A stretch of DNA of 31,405 bases from Schoenoplectus triqueter. Its lineage: Eukaryota; Streptophyta; Magnoliopsida; Poales; Cyperaceae. The stretch is taken from NCBI GenBank assembly GCA_964058805.1, contig CAXKVV010000906.1, positions 1 through 31,405 of the forward strand, given 5' to 3'. Position 1 is the first letter of the stretch. Each line of letters starts with the position of its first letter. Positions 10,987 through 23,140 of this stretch are shown piece by piece. A program made the translations under genes and the position numbers. Below the pieces are notes generated by a model. It saw only the letters and a program-made list of their open reading frames with translations. It was not told the origin of the DNA and ran no database searches.

Positions 10987-12904
10987 GGCGATCTGTTCGA
11001 TCCAATCTTCAACAATGAACTCGAAATTACGAATATTTGTTTCCTCCAACCGTTGAGGATCGAGTTCTAATTCTAAATTCTCAACATATATATATAAATA
11101 GTAAGCGAAGAAATTAAACAACAGGAAATAAGGAACAAGGAAATTGATTTCTTCGCCGTGTACACCAGTTCCACTTTGCAAGTGACCACGAAGATAAATG
11201 ATTTCAGTACTCCATTCCAGCAGAACTGGACAATCCGGTCTATTATTTTTACAGATACTTCTGGAAAGGATGCTCTTTATAGTAATCTTTAGAAAATATT
11301 TTGTTTTCATTTAAATAATTTAGCACAACCAAACATTGAACTTGCCTAAACTCCCTTAACCAAAATTCTTTTGGGACTAAAAAAAAGTACAAGATAAGGA
11401 ATATCAGAAGATCAAATATTGCGCTAAGAAAGGAGTGATAAGAAAAAGGTTTCAAAATAATATTCCTCACATACATAAAATAATATAGAAATCTTTGACA
11501 ACAAATTAACTAAAAATATTACCAACAAAACTGCACTAAGAAAGAAATTGTAGAGATTTGGCAGTTTTTTTAATTGATTATGTATATAAAATTTCAGTGC
11601 AGTTGAATAGCACGAATTCTATTATGTGACATTACTTATGGATCGCTACAAATTTTTTAGTAATTTTGTACACGAGATTTAATATCAAAATCTACTATTG
11701 TTCATGCATATCGTTTACAACTTTACATACAAAAATATATTGTTTTCAAATTATAGAATTTTAAATTCTTAGTCAATTATTACTACCTTAATTTATTGTT
11801 AAACACTTAAATTGTTGGTTTATTTCATTGTAAAAACAAATATCTTGCCAGAAGGACCCTAAAGTAGCACATGAAATATGTTTCTTCTTTTTCTAACTAG
11901 CTCTCAGTAATTTTATTGTGTTGCAGTTCATAACTCAAGAATTCTAAACTCGCATTATGAGATCTTTATCTTTTTTTTCATTCATAATTATTGCTTTTAT
12001 TCTTATCCTAATAGTTAGATCGAAATATTGGGCATAGTTTTTTTTTATCTTTGCTTCGAAGGAAATCTTATAAAAAAAATTGTAAATGATAATTTCTATA
12101 GAACCATCATTTAGTAAAATTTGAATATAAATACTTTTCAAAATATTGACAAAATATAAATTTTATCAATAAAAGAGTTTGCTATGGATCATATTTTTGA
12201 CTGTTATTATATTTAAATGAGTTGTAGCTTGTGTACTTAGTCTGACTTCATCTTTGTACAGAATATTATTTATTAAAAAAATACCTAAAACAACACATTT
12301 AACAGCGTAGATTTTCTTATTGAGAAACACAAGACACGTATTACCTTACAAATTTTATTATGCCTTAGATATATCAAACATATTAGTTTTACTGCTAGAA
12401 GCAAAGTTTTTTTTTCCTTTTTTTATAAAAGAAATGAAAATCTAGCTCTCATATTTTTTGTTCAGAAAGACAAGGAGCTCTCACTGTTTAATTGGGGGCA
12501 TTGAAGCTTGAATCTATAATCTCTTAAAAAGTCACATTAATTAGCTGTCACTTGAGTGGTTATATCATTTGCCGCTTGAAAGCAAAGTAAAAAGGTGAAA
12601 GAAACTTCAGTTTTAAATGGTACTCGGGCTGAGTTGCATATTTGAGTAGCGTAAGTGTCAAAACTAGCTTGCTGCAAATTTTCAGGATATAAATTTATAA
12701 TAATTCTATAAGATATTTTGTAATTTTTAATGTTAGAAATATAGTTTTAGAGGAATATTATATATATTACTTTATAAATCAGTTATATTCTATAATTGTA
12801 TTAAAAACAAAAGTATATCTTCTTAATCTCTTTTGCCAAAAATATAAAATTTGAGAGATATATAGTACGAAACTGTTTGATGACGCTATTTTGTTAACAA
12901 GAGA
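10987..12904. other. IST1 promoter side and long AT-rich spacer
   Basis: The 300 bases next to the start codon must hold the IST1 5' UTR and promoter. Beyond that the DNA is strongly AT-rich. I found no coding exon, structural RNA or clear transposon end. Confidence 0.4.
11086..11100 (-). promoter_or_regulatory. Possible TATA region of the IST1-like gene
   Basis: On the minus strand TATTTATATATATATG lies about 110 bases before the start codon, a normal place for a plant TATA box. The surrounding DNA is AT-rich, so this may be chance. Confidence 0.25.
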
Positions 12905-12912
12905 GTTGCAAT

Positions 12913-13303
12913 TAGGAGGGTCAATTCTTGATCCGACCCGACATGATTCGAAAATAAATGGGTCAGGTATGAGTTTTATTTTTTTTATCCGAATCGGGTC
13001 GGGTCGGATTCGGGCCAACCCGATTAATTATATTTTTTGAAGTAATTTTGTGATTTAGTACTAATTAAAACTTAAAAATATACTAATTAAGATTAATTAT
13101 AAATTAATTAATATTTTATTACTTAAAATTATATAAAAATAATTAATAAATATTTAATTATTTTACACAGGTCAGGTCGGATTGACCCGTGACCTGTCGG
13201 GTCGAGTATGGGTCAAAAATTTTTTATCCGAATTTAATCGAATCAGGTCAAAAAAATAATAAAATAATATGACCCGACCCGACCCGACTTATTGACACCC
13301 CTA
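12913..13303. mobile_element. hAT-type MITE with GGGTCGGGTC-rich ends
   Basis: Ends are TAGGAGGGTCAA and, in reverse complement from the right, TAGGGGTGTCAA (10 of 12 match). They are flanked by GTTGCAAT (12905-12912) and GTTGTAAT (13304-13311), an 8-bp duplication with one mismatch. Inside both ends lie repeated GACCCGACCCG strings in opposite orientations, around an AT-rich core. The 391-bp size and lack of coding capacity mark it as non-autonomous. Confidence 0.8.
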
Positions 13304-13311
13304 GTTGTAAT

Positions 13312-13898
13312 ATATTTATATTTATGATATTTTAATGGTATTTTATTTGTCTATAAACGCTTGCAATTGCACGAAAATACACCAACACGAATAATTTCTT
13401 TGAGTTTAGTTTGTATAGAAAAACAAAAGTGAAAACTCAATATTTTATATGTTTGGGATGAGAAAATAATAAAAATCACATTTGATTTTTCATTTTATTA
13501 TTTAAATTGTAAAATTTTTAATTATTAAGAAAAAGGTGAAAACATAGAAGTAGCGACATCTAGAGCCTCCTCATCTTGAAAGGATGTTATTAGAATGGAA
13601 AATAAAATATATAATTCCTAAAGAGTGCTATTTCAAATTCATACGTGAAAATGAATGATGCCATAAATCAGTCATTAGTATGATAAAGTTCGTATCTCGT
13701 TTTATTTTCCCAAAAATTTTCTCTAATCTGAACGGAAGATACATCTGTCGGTTTTAGAACTTAGACAACCATCTTAAAATCAAGGGGTTCAGACTTCAAA
13801 GTAATACGAGAACTCAAGTGCCGACAAGAAATCGGCGCGGTTTAGTCTTACGTGGCAAGAATGTAGCCGTTAGATCATGACGCATGAAATTTTTTTTA
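13312..13898. other. AT-rich spacer, nothing recognised
   Basis: No open frame, RNA gene or repeat border stood out on either strand. Confidence 0.35.
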
Positions 13899-14165
13899 GA
13901 GCATCCGCATTGATGTTAATTGTCAAAATTATTTTATTATGTCAAATTGATAATTTATTTTAAGAGTGACATTTCTGAATAGAACGAAATTGTCAAAATG
14001 ACACTTTCGTAATTAATTTTTTGCTTATTTGCTGACGTGACTTATCAAATGGATTATCCAATTTAGACAATTATCTAATTTTGTCTAGTATCTGCATCCT
14101 TGAAATTCAAATGACAATTGTCAAATTAGATTTAACAATCAATTTGATAATGGAATGTGATGCTC
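13899..14165. mobile_element. Tourist-like (PIF/Harbinger) MITE
   Basis: The left end GAGCATCCGCATTGATG is mirrored by the right end, which reads GAGCATCACATTCCATT in reverse complement. The trinucleotide TTA is present on both sides (13896-13898 and 14166-14168), the usual PIF/Harbinger target duplication. The 267-bp length and the GAGCATC ends fit the Tourist-type MITEs common near plant genes. Confidence 0.75.
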
Positions 14166-14526
14166 TTATAACAAAGATTCAAAAATTTTGTATATATTAT
14201 TTTTATATACCTTTTCAGAATTAAAACCTACATCATTTGATATTAGTCATTTGGTATTAGGAGACTGAGTCTTGCCAATCTACATCTGAAATTTTGCTTC
14301 GCACGTCAATTATTTTTTAATCATTATATAATTTTTAACTAAATTTGTAATAATTACAATAGTAAACTTTTAGTAAAATATATAAACGTTTGCATGTATG
14401 TTATAACTCACGTTTCACTCCGATAATATAATTCTCAAATAAATAATTAATAATATAAAATTTTAAATATATTTAATAAAATTTTATATTAAAGAAAATT
14501 TATACACAATAGTTTTAAAGGGTGAG
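14166..14526. other. AT-rich spacer between two MITEs
   Basis: I see no gene or repeat border here. Confidence 0.35.
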
Positions 14527-14889
14527 ATCACTTGACAATGGTTGCTTTGACAATCTTGACAATGAATTTTCAAATAAATACTAAAAAAATCTTTAAAAGA
14601 GAAAAATCTTATGGATATATTCTTTTACTTATATATTGAAATTTCATACAATTTCATTATGTTTGATACAACATCAAGGACCAACAAAATTTTATATAAT
14701 TTACAATGATTATAATTTGACGGTCTTTGATGGACTATCAAATAATAATGAAATTATATGAAATTTGAATCACCATTAATATATAAGTAGAAGAACATAT
14801 TCATAAGATATTTTCTATTTTTAAGATTTTTTTCGTATTTATTTAAAAATTTATTGTCAAGATTGTCAAGATAACCATTGTCAAGTGAT
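14527..14889. mobile_element. 363-bp foldback element with about 160-bp arms
   Basis: The left arm begins ATCACTTGACAATGGTT and the right arm reads the same in reverse complement. The pairing continues inward with few mismatches (TTGACAATCTTGACAAT, AAATAAATAC, TACTTATATATT, TTTCAT) to about 14688 and 14722. Almost the whole element is therefore one hairpin with a loop of about 35 bases. No target duplication was evident, so the superfamily is open. Confidence 0.8.
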
Positions 14890-16075
14890 TTCTTTCTATT
14901 TTTAAATGCTAAGTAATAATGATAATTATTATGATAATTATTGTTATGATAATATAAAAAAATAGATCATTTTAAGAGTTAAGTTTCACTTTAAGTACAT
15001 TACACATTATTTTAAATGAGGAGAGAAACTATTTTATATAAATTATTGTATTTAAGATGAAAAGATTTAAATAAAAATAATAATAAAAAAATATTGATGT
15101 GGCATACTTAAAAAAATTAGAATCTTAACTTTCATTATGTATTAAAAAAATTAACAGTATTATTTTTTAAACATCTGCGTTATAAAATATTTAAGGTACG
15201 GAATTAAATTTTTGACGTAGAAACGTGGGCCACCAAGACCGAGGGTTTTCTTGTAAATTTGTTGCCTCTCGTTTGGTCGCTTCCTTCGCATGAAAGGATT
15301 CGATAATTAATGCACCAGCAAGGCCGAAAATTCCTTAGCAGTGTGAAGTGTGAACTGAACTGCATCCACGACGTGTATTTATCAGTTCAATCCAGCTTAA
15401 TGAAAGAATATTTTGTTAGAAAGTATTTTTCAAAAAAAAAAACTTACATCACTAATTGGACGATTAGAGTGAGAGGGGTTCAAAGAACAACAGAGCATTT
15501 GAGGCGGCATTTGATGTCAAATGAATGAATGATGGACTGCGAACCGCCGAGTACTGTTTATGTGCAAAAATCTCTTTCTTAAAAGACATAATTTTGTGGA
15601 AATTTTTATTCAATTTAAAAATTAATATATATATTTTTTAAAGTTATGATTCTTTTAAAGCAATTAATTAACTGTATTTTTTTATTTGTTATCACATTTT
15701 GTACTGAAATATGGTGACATTTTTATATTTTTAATGTAGAAAGATTACAATGTAGAATCATCCATAGCAAAGTATAGACAATATATTAGTATTATATTAT
15801 AAAGAGCATATATAATGGATTTATTTATTATACTACCTTAGCACGAATGGCATGGGCTATAGTATAACCACGTGGCATGGGCTAATTCGAACTATTTTGA
15901 ATTAAGTAAAAAGTAGTAAAAAAATAATGTGTGACTTCGAAATCTTCCAAGCAAAACATCGGGCACAGAGGGCGAAGCGCCTCACACGCAGAAAATGAAG
16001 CATCTTCTGACATCAAATATCCAGGGTGTCAGAGAATGATTTGATACGTCATCCTATTTTGACAATACTCTGACA
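14890..16075. other. AT-rich spacer with short repeats
   Basis: The sequence has simple AT stretches (for example 14915-14955) and a twice-used GGCATGGGCTA near 15849 and 15882. A small open frame at 15310-15528 has no recognisable domain. I found no gene. Confidence 0.35.
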
Positions 16076-16790
16076 GAACATGTCACACCCCGGAATAATT
16101 AAAATGGGTTAGGGGTGATTAATCCTGCCACGTACGCACGACGAGACGTGCGTACAGAAGGCTAATGAATAAAATAAATCAATCACAGAATAAACAAAAT
16201 AATAATAAATATAAATACATTATCATATAGTCCAAAATGAACAACAGAGTACAACGCCTACATCGGCGAGGGCTGGTTCCATCGGAATGGGCAGTAAAAT
16301 CTCTCAAATAAAACCCCAAAAAAAGGAATGAATAAAAAACCTGAAACCCAATGGATCCTATCAACTACCCGGCTCACATGCAAATGCAGCGAAACATCTC
16401 TATCATCGCGTAGGACTGTCCCTAGCACTCGCTCCAAGAAAATCCGAAAACTGAAATAACTGGTTCCCACAACCACCGTGGAAACGTGAGTAATTTAAAA
16501 AATTACTCAGTACGGATTTAGATCCAGCCTTAAGATTTGATCTTCTTTCCTAGACTGGACCCAAAAATTGATACTGGTATTTAAAATATAATATAATATT
16601 CATATGTAAATGAAATAATATTTTTATACACATTTTGAGAAGTTTGCCTAAATGTTATGACATTAAATGACTAAGAAACCCAAAATAGAGAATCTGTGAA
16701 ATAATATAATATAATATAATATATATTACGAGAAGAAAACACCCTTAATAGAAACCCAGTTTGTAATTTACCAAATCCATCCCGAGCGGG

Positions 16791-16880
16791 CATTGCCTAA
16801 GCGGGCACTACCAGGACCCACCTTACTAACTCAGGCATTGCCTAAACGGGCACTACCAGGGCCCAACTTACTAACTTAGG
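16791..16880. repeat. 45-bp tandem repeat, two copies
   Basis: CATTGCCTAA.CGGGCACTA with CCAGG.CCCA and CTTACTAACT.AGG behind it occurs at 16791 and again at 16836. It lies inside the large LTR-like block. Confidence 0.85.
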
Positions 16881-17038
16881 ACTTAATGTTTGTACGGCGA
16901 CAACACCGCACAAACGGCAATTCGGGCTCCCGACCCGATAACGCCCTAGGAGAGTGAATGACTATAAAGCACATACTCTGGTCTTCAGTTGTCATATCGT
17001 CAATAGGAGATAATTACCCGTGAATTAACAAATCAGAA

Positions 17039-17162
17039 ACAAATGGGAGCCTACACTGTACCAACCAAGGGTCAGATGACCGCATCCCATAAAAGTATCA
17101 AAATGAAATATAAACAAATGGGAGCCTACACTATACTCACTAAGGCCAGCGGACCGCATCCC
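17039..17162. repeat. 74-bp direct repeat, two copies
   Basis: ACAAATGGGAGCCTACACT occurs at about 17040 and 17114, each followed some 45 bases later by GACCGCATCCC or GGACCGCATCCC. Confidence 0.8.
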
Positions 17163-18502
17163 GACTTTCTCTGTACCAACCAGGGGCCAAAGGAGAAAGC
17201 CCTTCGAATAATATCAGGATCCTAAATAAGCCGGATAAATATAATAATATAATATCACGAAATAGATTCCAGTCTCGAATATGCCCGCCCACACTAAACA
17301 CTGAAGGACATGGTATCCTAATCGCTCAAATTTGGATTTAAAATTAAATCATATTAAGAATGATAAAAATATAGTATTGATCAAAAGAAAACACTCTGAC
17401 ACAGCCGAACCCGCCAAATGACGGGATCGATGGATAATCCGACATGTAAAGATGTGTAGTACATATACAGACCGGTGGTTCCCACGGTCTTATGGGTCAC
17501 CATACATAACCACAACGGTCTAGTTATGCAAGGCAATCTCAGACTGCGAATTACCCGGCCCGCCTCTCAGCACTCGCATGCATTTAATGCATGATTAATT
17601 ATCTGACTTAATTAATAATTAGTTATAGTAATAATATTTTCCTAATAATTATAATCTATAATTTGATTATTTAATTCTATCTAATCCTATCTCGGGACTA
17701 TTTCCCGAGTCCTACTCCTATCCTGTCTACATGCAATATGACATGCGAATGCAGGTAGGCCCCAAAAATGCTGGTTAATTTATCGGATGCATATGACAAT
17801 TCAAATTTGGTCTCTAATCAATTTTGGTCAGAAAATACCGCAGTTTAGATTTATTTTAAAAATATCTTTATTTTCGGTTTGTGTTCCTAATTATGAAGAA
17901 AGAAAAGCAAATCTCAAGAAATCGTACTTGAATATTTCGGCAAGGCTGGTAGCGTCCAGCTGCTCGATCTCCGGTGGGGCCCACGATCTCATCAGCCGTC
18001 TTATCCTGAGTGTACTCATTTGTCGGCTCGTCAAAATAAATTAATTTGTGAGTATCCTATTAACGTTGGGTCTGATTAGGTCAGGATATACCAGACTCGA
18101 AGGCGGGAGTATTATTATTTAAAATTTATAATTTAGATTATATCCTTTTTGATTAATATGATTAACTTAATTTTATTTAGATTTATTAAGTTTAACTTAA
18201 TATTATCACTTAATTATTTTGATTATGATTAAGATAATTAATTATTTACAAATAGAGAAATTGATTAATATATAATATTATATAATTAATATTGTTCTTA
18301 TTAAAAATAGAGAAATCAATTAATATATATTTCATATTCTAAATTATTATTTTTTTATTACATTTCATTTCATATGTTAATATTATTTCCATTAATTAGA
18401 AAATATATTATATAAAACTAGAATTAAAATAAAAATAAATGAAAGAAAAAAAATCAATTAAACTTAAATTTAAATTAAACGTTTTTATTTTATTAAATTG
18501 TG

Positions 18503-19910
18503 TTGGTGTTTTAATGAACGAGATCCTGATGTGTATTTTGCTAAGCTAATAAATACCTTAATTTATACTCAATTTCAGCCGCAAGCGCACGGCCTAGTCA
18601 AGTAGTAATTGGGGTGTCGAACCACAAGGAAAATGGTGAATTACCAGTTCTAACAAGTTTCACTAATCTAGACAATCGAAATATAGTTTTTGTATCAAAC
18701 TAAAAGTGCATAAATCTAACAACAATGACTGAAAAGTTTATCAAATAGATGATTCTAGGGGTTTTCGGCTTCACTCTCACTTGTTTGGTCAATTCACTCT
18801 ATTTGATCTTTTAATATGTTCTAGTGTTTGTCGGGGATTCAATCTCAGATTTAGTACTACATTTACACTTTCGTGGTTGGATACCGTACCTAAACAATTC
18901 GGGTTTCACGATTAAGTACCTCACCTTACAAGTCTAAGTTCATTAAGATCAGTGAATCACTTTGGAATAACCTAGATTTTGTACTTCTCCTTTCGGTACC
19001 TCACACAATTTCTAGAGTTTCCTCGGTTTTCCCTTAGGTAATAAGTTTCACGATTAAGTACTTGGCCTACGATCTAAATCACTATTTTGGGTCAGAATAT
19101 TCAGTTTCACCTTTTGATTTCCGCTTTCACTTCGATGATAACATGCAGTAGATTAAAACTAAGTATTCAATTTAGACAAAATAGCAATCACAAACAATAA
19201 GAACTAAAAGATCAACAAACGAGTAAATTAAATCATTCGAGTTATCGAGTTTACACCTAGACCCCTAGAAGGATGTCTAGCCACAAATCATGTCAAAGAT
19301 TACACAAAGATTCATGTTTAAACAACAGTACAACATGAGAAAAGAGTAAAAAAAAGAATACACCAAAAAGATCTATGATTTCTCACCCGGTTCTTGAGTT
19401 CTCCTTCAAATCTCTCTCTAATGGTGTTCTTCCTCTTCTTTCTTGCTTTGGGTCTCTTCTCCAGTCAGTTGAGAGATGTCTGGAATGAAGGAGTGTCAAA
19501 ATCTATTTACTGCCATGAGAAAACCGCTTCAAAACTGTAAATTCACGTTTCCAGCCCAACATTTGCGGTCCATAATTCCAAAATTGCAGTCCGTAATTTT
19601 TGCATTTTTTTTCCAGAACGAACCAGAGAGAGTTTGCGGTCCGCAATTTGATAATTGCGGTCCGTAATTTTTGTATGGAAATGCTTTTCACTTGATTTCT
19701 TCGTGTAAGTCCGACCCATCTCGTTCCAAGCATTATTTCTCATGTTGACATCCTTGTTTAAATTCAATAACCTGCAAAATAATAAGAAATGCAGCAGTAT
19801 CTCGAACTCGACATAAAAACTGAATAAATTTTTAAAAATTAATATGAAATGCATAGTTTTTAAGATAAAACCCTAATTGAATATAATATATAAATGAGGC
19901 TTATCACTTC
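18503..19910 (-). mobile_element. Probable nested LTR-like repeat
   Basis: On the minus strand the block opens TGATAAGCCTCATTTATA and closes with CATTAAAACACCAACA, so it has TG...CA ends. Within it CGCAAGCGCACGGCCTAG and GGTGTCGAACCACAAGGA (plus strand) look like phrases I recall from dispersed plant LTR repeats, but I cannot verify that. The target duplication was not clear and the edges are approximate. No protein-coding domain is present. Confidence 0.35.
19561..19673. repeat. Short repeat of TTGCGGTCCGTAATTT
   Basis: Four variants of TTGCGGTCC.TAATT lie at about 19563, 19583, 19633 and 19655, alternating with A/T linkers. They belong to the enclosing LTR-like repeat. Confidence 0.7.
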
Positions 19911-21113
19911 CTCGATACCATTATATCTGTTCGGTATTTTAAATTTGAGGCAGATCATGTAATCATTTTTCGAATTCAAGTTTACGTTTTAGCCCATGAA
20001 TACCGCCAAATCTTTTGGGACGGCCTCCAATTAATTAGTCATATTTTAATTAATCCCTTTTAAAATTTTCTTGAGACTTTTAAATATTGGACCATATTAA
20101 TCTAATACTAATTCCTGGTTAGGTCTTAATTAGTTACAATTCATTAGCCGACCCAAGATGATTTTTTTATTATCATTTTATAAGTTCATATTACCTAAGT
20201 TGGGCCCAACCACTAATCCATTTTGTTCTTCCTTAATACTAAACCTTTGGCACATTCACAGCCCTTAGTTATATCCCACAGCCTTAAATCAACAGAGGTA
20301 GCAAAAGCAAGCAACATGTCACAGAGGCAACATATAATAAACCCAAGCAGACAAGGCAACATATATTTGACAACAACACACAAGGCAATAAATAATTAGG
20401 CAACAGCTCACAAGACAACATGATAGCATAGCCACAAAGGCAAGAGGATCAAGCCAGCAAAGATGACGTCGGTTTAGCACAAATTACACACCAAATACCA
20501 GCATAAGATTACTCAATTTGAAATAACATAGCAGCAGACAGGGGCTAGTGATAGCAACAGACCAAGGCAACAAGCAAGCATAGGTACCAGCAAAACAACA
20601 ACCACAAACTCAACATAACCAAATTCCAGGAACAAATACCCATTACCAGCAAACACAGACCCATAAATTCAGAGAGCGTAAATCAAAATGGGTAGTGCAC
20701 CAGTATATATCATAGAGGGCCTAACCATCACCTGCGTCACTGGTACCATAGGTACTAGTACCGTCAGTAAACCAGTAAGTAAACAAGCTACCAGTGAGGC
20801 AAACAAATAATCCCATACAACTCCGAAATCAACCAAACAACCAGCAAATACTTCATCAGCACAGGAAGGGAAAGAAAAAGAGGGAAAGTCAAGCTAGGGT
20901 TTGTACCAGTAAGTGGGGAACAAGCAGGCAGCAGAATCAGAAAGACGGCAAGGAGGGGTCAGGGCCGATTTTCTCCAAGCGCCGGCCTTCTCGTCTTCCC
21001 CTTCCACTTTAAATCCTTTACTCAACTTAAAACTTGTTCTTATCATTTTGATCTTTTAAAAGTCTCAACACATGAGAAAGAATGAGCAAAAGGGGAAGCG
21101 AGGAGCAGGCCGA

Positions 21114-21127
21114 GCTTATATAAGGGG
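21114..21127 (-). promoter_or_regulatory. Candidate LTR TATA box
   Basis: CCCCTTATATAAGC on the minus strand lies in a locally GC-rich setting about 780 bases inside the proposed LTR start at 21904. That fits a U3/R border. The core is palindromic, so the strand comes from the LTR orientation. Confidence 0.35.
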
Positions 21128-21904
21128 CGGAGAAAAGCAAGTAACGGTTCAAAATGGGGAAGACCGTACCGGTTTGACAAACCACAGTGGGGGGAGAGCG
21201 GGCATAAAGGATGATCGGTTGTGCCGAGGTGATAGATAGGGGAGAAAAGTCACGGTTAGGTGACGAGTCGCCCAAGAGAGAGGAAGAGGTGAGGCGCTCT
21301 GTCGCCAGACCCACAGGGAAAAAGAGAGAGCAGAAAGATTTGGGGAAAGAAAGTCGTGCGATGAGGAGCGGAGGAAACGAGAGGGAGAGAGAGAGTAGGT
21401 CATTAATGAGGCTAAGGGCATTAAATGAGGGCAGAGGAAGGGAATAAGAGAGAGAGAGTAAGTCTACGGGATTTTCTGTGGCAAGAGAGTGAGAGATTTG
21501 TGTGACCAAAGTTTAACTCTATTGATTGTTTATTTGTTTTTATTATCGTTGATTATATTAATTGACAGTTCATTTTAATCTAACCTTAAGTTACTTATCT
21601 GCTCGATCCTGCTATAGTCCAAGTCTTTGTATTATAAAATTATGGTTCGAGCTCCATTTCATATTATTTTGATACCTTATGTGATTTCATCGTTCAATTT
21701 ATTTCTGAAATTCATTCACCGATTTATTTTTAATTACAGCTCGATAGTGAATTTATATATTATTAATTTTAAATCAGTTATTTATTTATATATACATACA
21801 TATCTTCATTTATGTTATTTTATTTCATTCATTATTCTCAATGATTTATCTTTAATTACTAACATTACCATTATAAATCTTGTATTAAAGTTTGCAGTTT
21901 GACA

Positions 21905-22341
21905 GAACAATAGCTACTAATGTATAGACTGATGGTTGTCATTGACAAAGAAACAAGAAACCTCTCGAAATTAAATTTCTTGAGAAATAACTTCTCGAAC
22001 GAATCACCTTGAAGAATAATTTATCAAAAAAATATATTTCGACAAAGTACTTCTCGAAGAATAGTTATTGTCAAAAAATGTATGACAAAAATAATAACTC
22101 TCGAAATATATATGTAAAAAAAAAAGAAGAAACAAATTAACTACGCTTTATCAGGATTAATCATGTTTTATCATAATTAATTATGTGAATCAATTACGCT
22201 GTGATTTAATTACGCTAAATTAATTACGCTGAATTAATCACACCAAGACTGTTGTTCCGGTCACAACATTAGTCCCACAAAAGATATTTACATATAGACA
22301 TATAGATATATAAACCACTCAGGGGCTCAAAAAAAGTAAGA
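21905..22341. other. AT-rich flank with TTAATTACGCT repeats
   Basis: No gene is seen. Between 22139 and 22240 the phrase AATTACGCT or a close variant recurs four times with Gs and As between. This may be the upstream part of the Gypsy-like LTR that follows. Confidence 0.4.
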
Positions 22342-22403
22342 AGTGGCGACCATCCATAATAAATGAACATGAAGATGTCAGAATATTATGGATGGTCTCC
22401 ACT
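22342..22403. repeat. Short hairpin, 19-bp arms
   Basis: The left arm AGTGGCGACCATCCATAAT (22342-22360) pairs with 22385-22403 with one mismatch, across a 24-base loop. No T-run or gene is adjacent. Confidence 0.75.
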
Positions 22404-22679
22404 CTGACATTTTAGATGTCGGAAAGAAACGACTAAAACCCTTTTATATATGAATAACGAAATGAAAATTTTTCATGTCGCATCTGCATACAACATATAT
22501 ACATAATGTTTGTCAAAGGACAAAGATATCCTTTGCACCTTTGTTGAAAGATAAATATACATTTCTTTGTTGAAAAACAAACATTTTTGAATTGATGAGA
22601 TATTAATTTAAACATATAATTCATTTCGAAAGGTTTTTCTCACAAACCCCTAAGTAATTAACTTGAGGCTTCTGGGGCT

Positions 22680-23140
22680 TATGATAGGGTCTTCTACTCG
22701 ACATCGCCTAATGAGCTCGAGTAGGCCCACAAACCGAACTCGGGGGTTTCTACAAGCCCATAATTTCTCTTATCTGTTACGAGGGCCCGACTTCAAGAGT
22801 CCAATCTCGAAGTAAGGTGTCTTTAATGCTCAGTCGCGATATTAAGCGTCATAAATGTCCACGCACAACGTGTCATGAATACACATTCACGGTATTAAAT
22901 ATCATGACTACCGTTCCCAAAGCAGCGGCTAAAATGGTCCTACAACCATATAGAGTGAAATGGAGCCTATATAAGGCCTATCCTCGATATGTCGGGGGCG
23001 ATTTTTTTTTTGGTACACTGATTTATATACATACATACACAAAACAATCTATCAAGAATAAAATCCCATCGAATTTCTCTCGGTTGATGGGAAACACCCG
23101 TATCAATGTGCGAGAAAAGAAAGTACTAACTGGAAGAAGA
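22680..23140 (+). mobile_element. Gypsy-type LTR 3' part with leader fragment
   Basis: A strong TATA box CCTATATAAGG lies at 22966-22976 after a moderately GC-rich, CpG-bearing stretch. About 100 bases later GGTTGATGGGAAACACC (from 23082) sits where plant Gypsy elements have their primer site and the phrase GTCTGTGGGAA. The words ATCAATGTGCGAGAAAAGAA resemble a gag start. The element then breaks off, so this is a truncated copy; its left edge is not defined. Confidence 0.4.
22968..22975 (+). promoter_or_regulatory. TATA box of the Gypsy-like LTR
   Basis: TATATAAG in the context GAGCCTATATAAGGCC is a consensus plant TATA box. The downstream start would fall near 23000. Confidence 0.45.

Larger units (their letters stand above)
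16081..21904 (-). mobile_element. Very large LTR-like unit, possibly a solo LTR with nested insertion
   Basis: The block starts TGTCACACCCCGG and ends GCAGTTTGACA. Read on the minus strand it begins TGTCAAAC and closes with CCGGGGTGTGACA, a typical plant LTR terminus. Both outer junctions carry the direct repeat TGACAGAACA (16071-16080 and 21900-21909). Under the LTR reading, the last five bases GAACA are the target duplication. On the minus strand CCCCTTATATAAGC near 21127-21114 would be the TATA box, leaving a long transcribed leader. No gag or pol reading frame is visible. Unusual size (5.8 kb) and internal borders suggest a nested insertion at about 18500-19910. Confidence 0.5.

Noticed and set aside
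12779..13018. Minus-strand open frame with RPDPIRIKK-type peptide
   Set aside because: It is a translation of the GGGTCGGGTC end of the hAT MITE; no real gene.
21027..21509. 160-aa minus-strand frame rich in Ser, Leu and Pro
   Set aside because: It comes from purine-rich GAGA-type DNA inside the LTR-like block and shows no domain.
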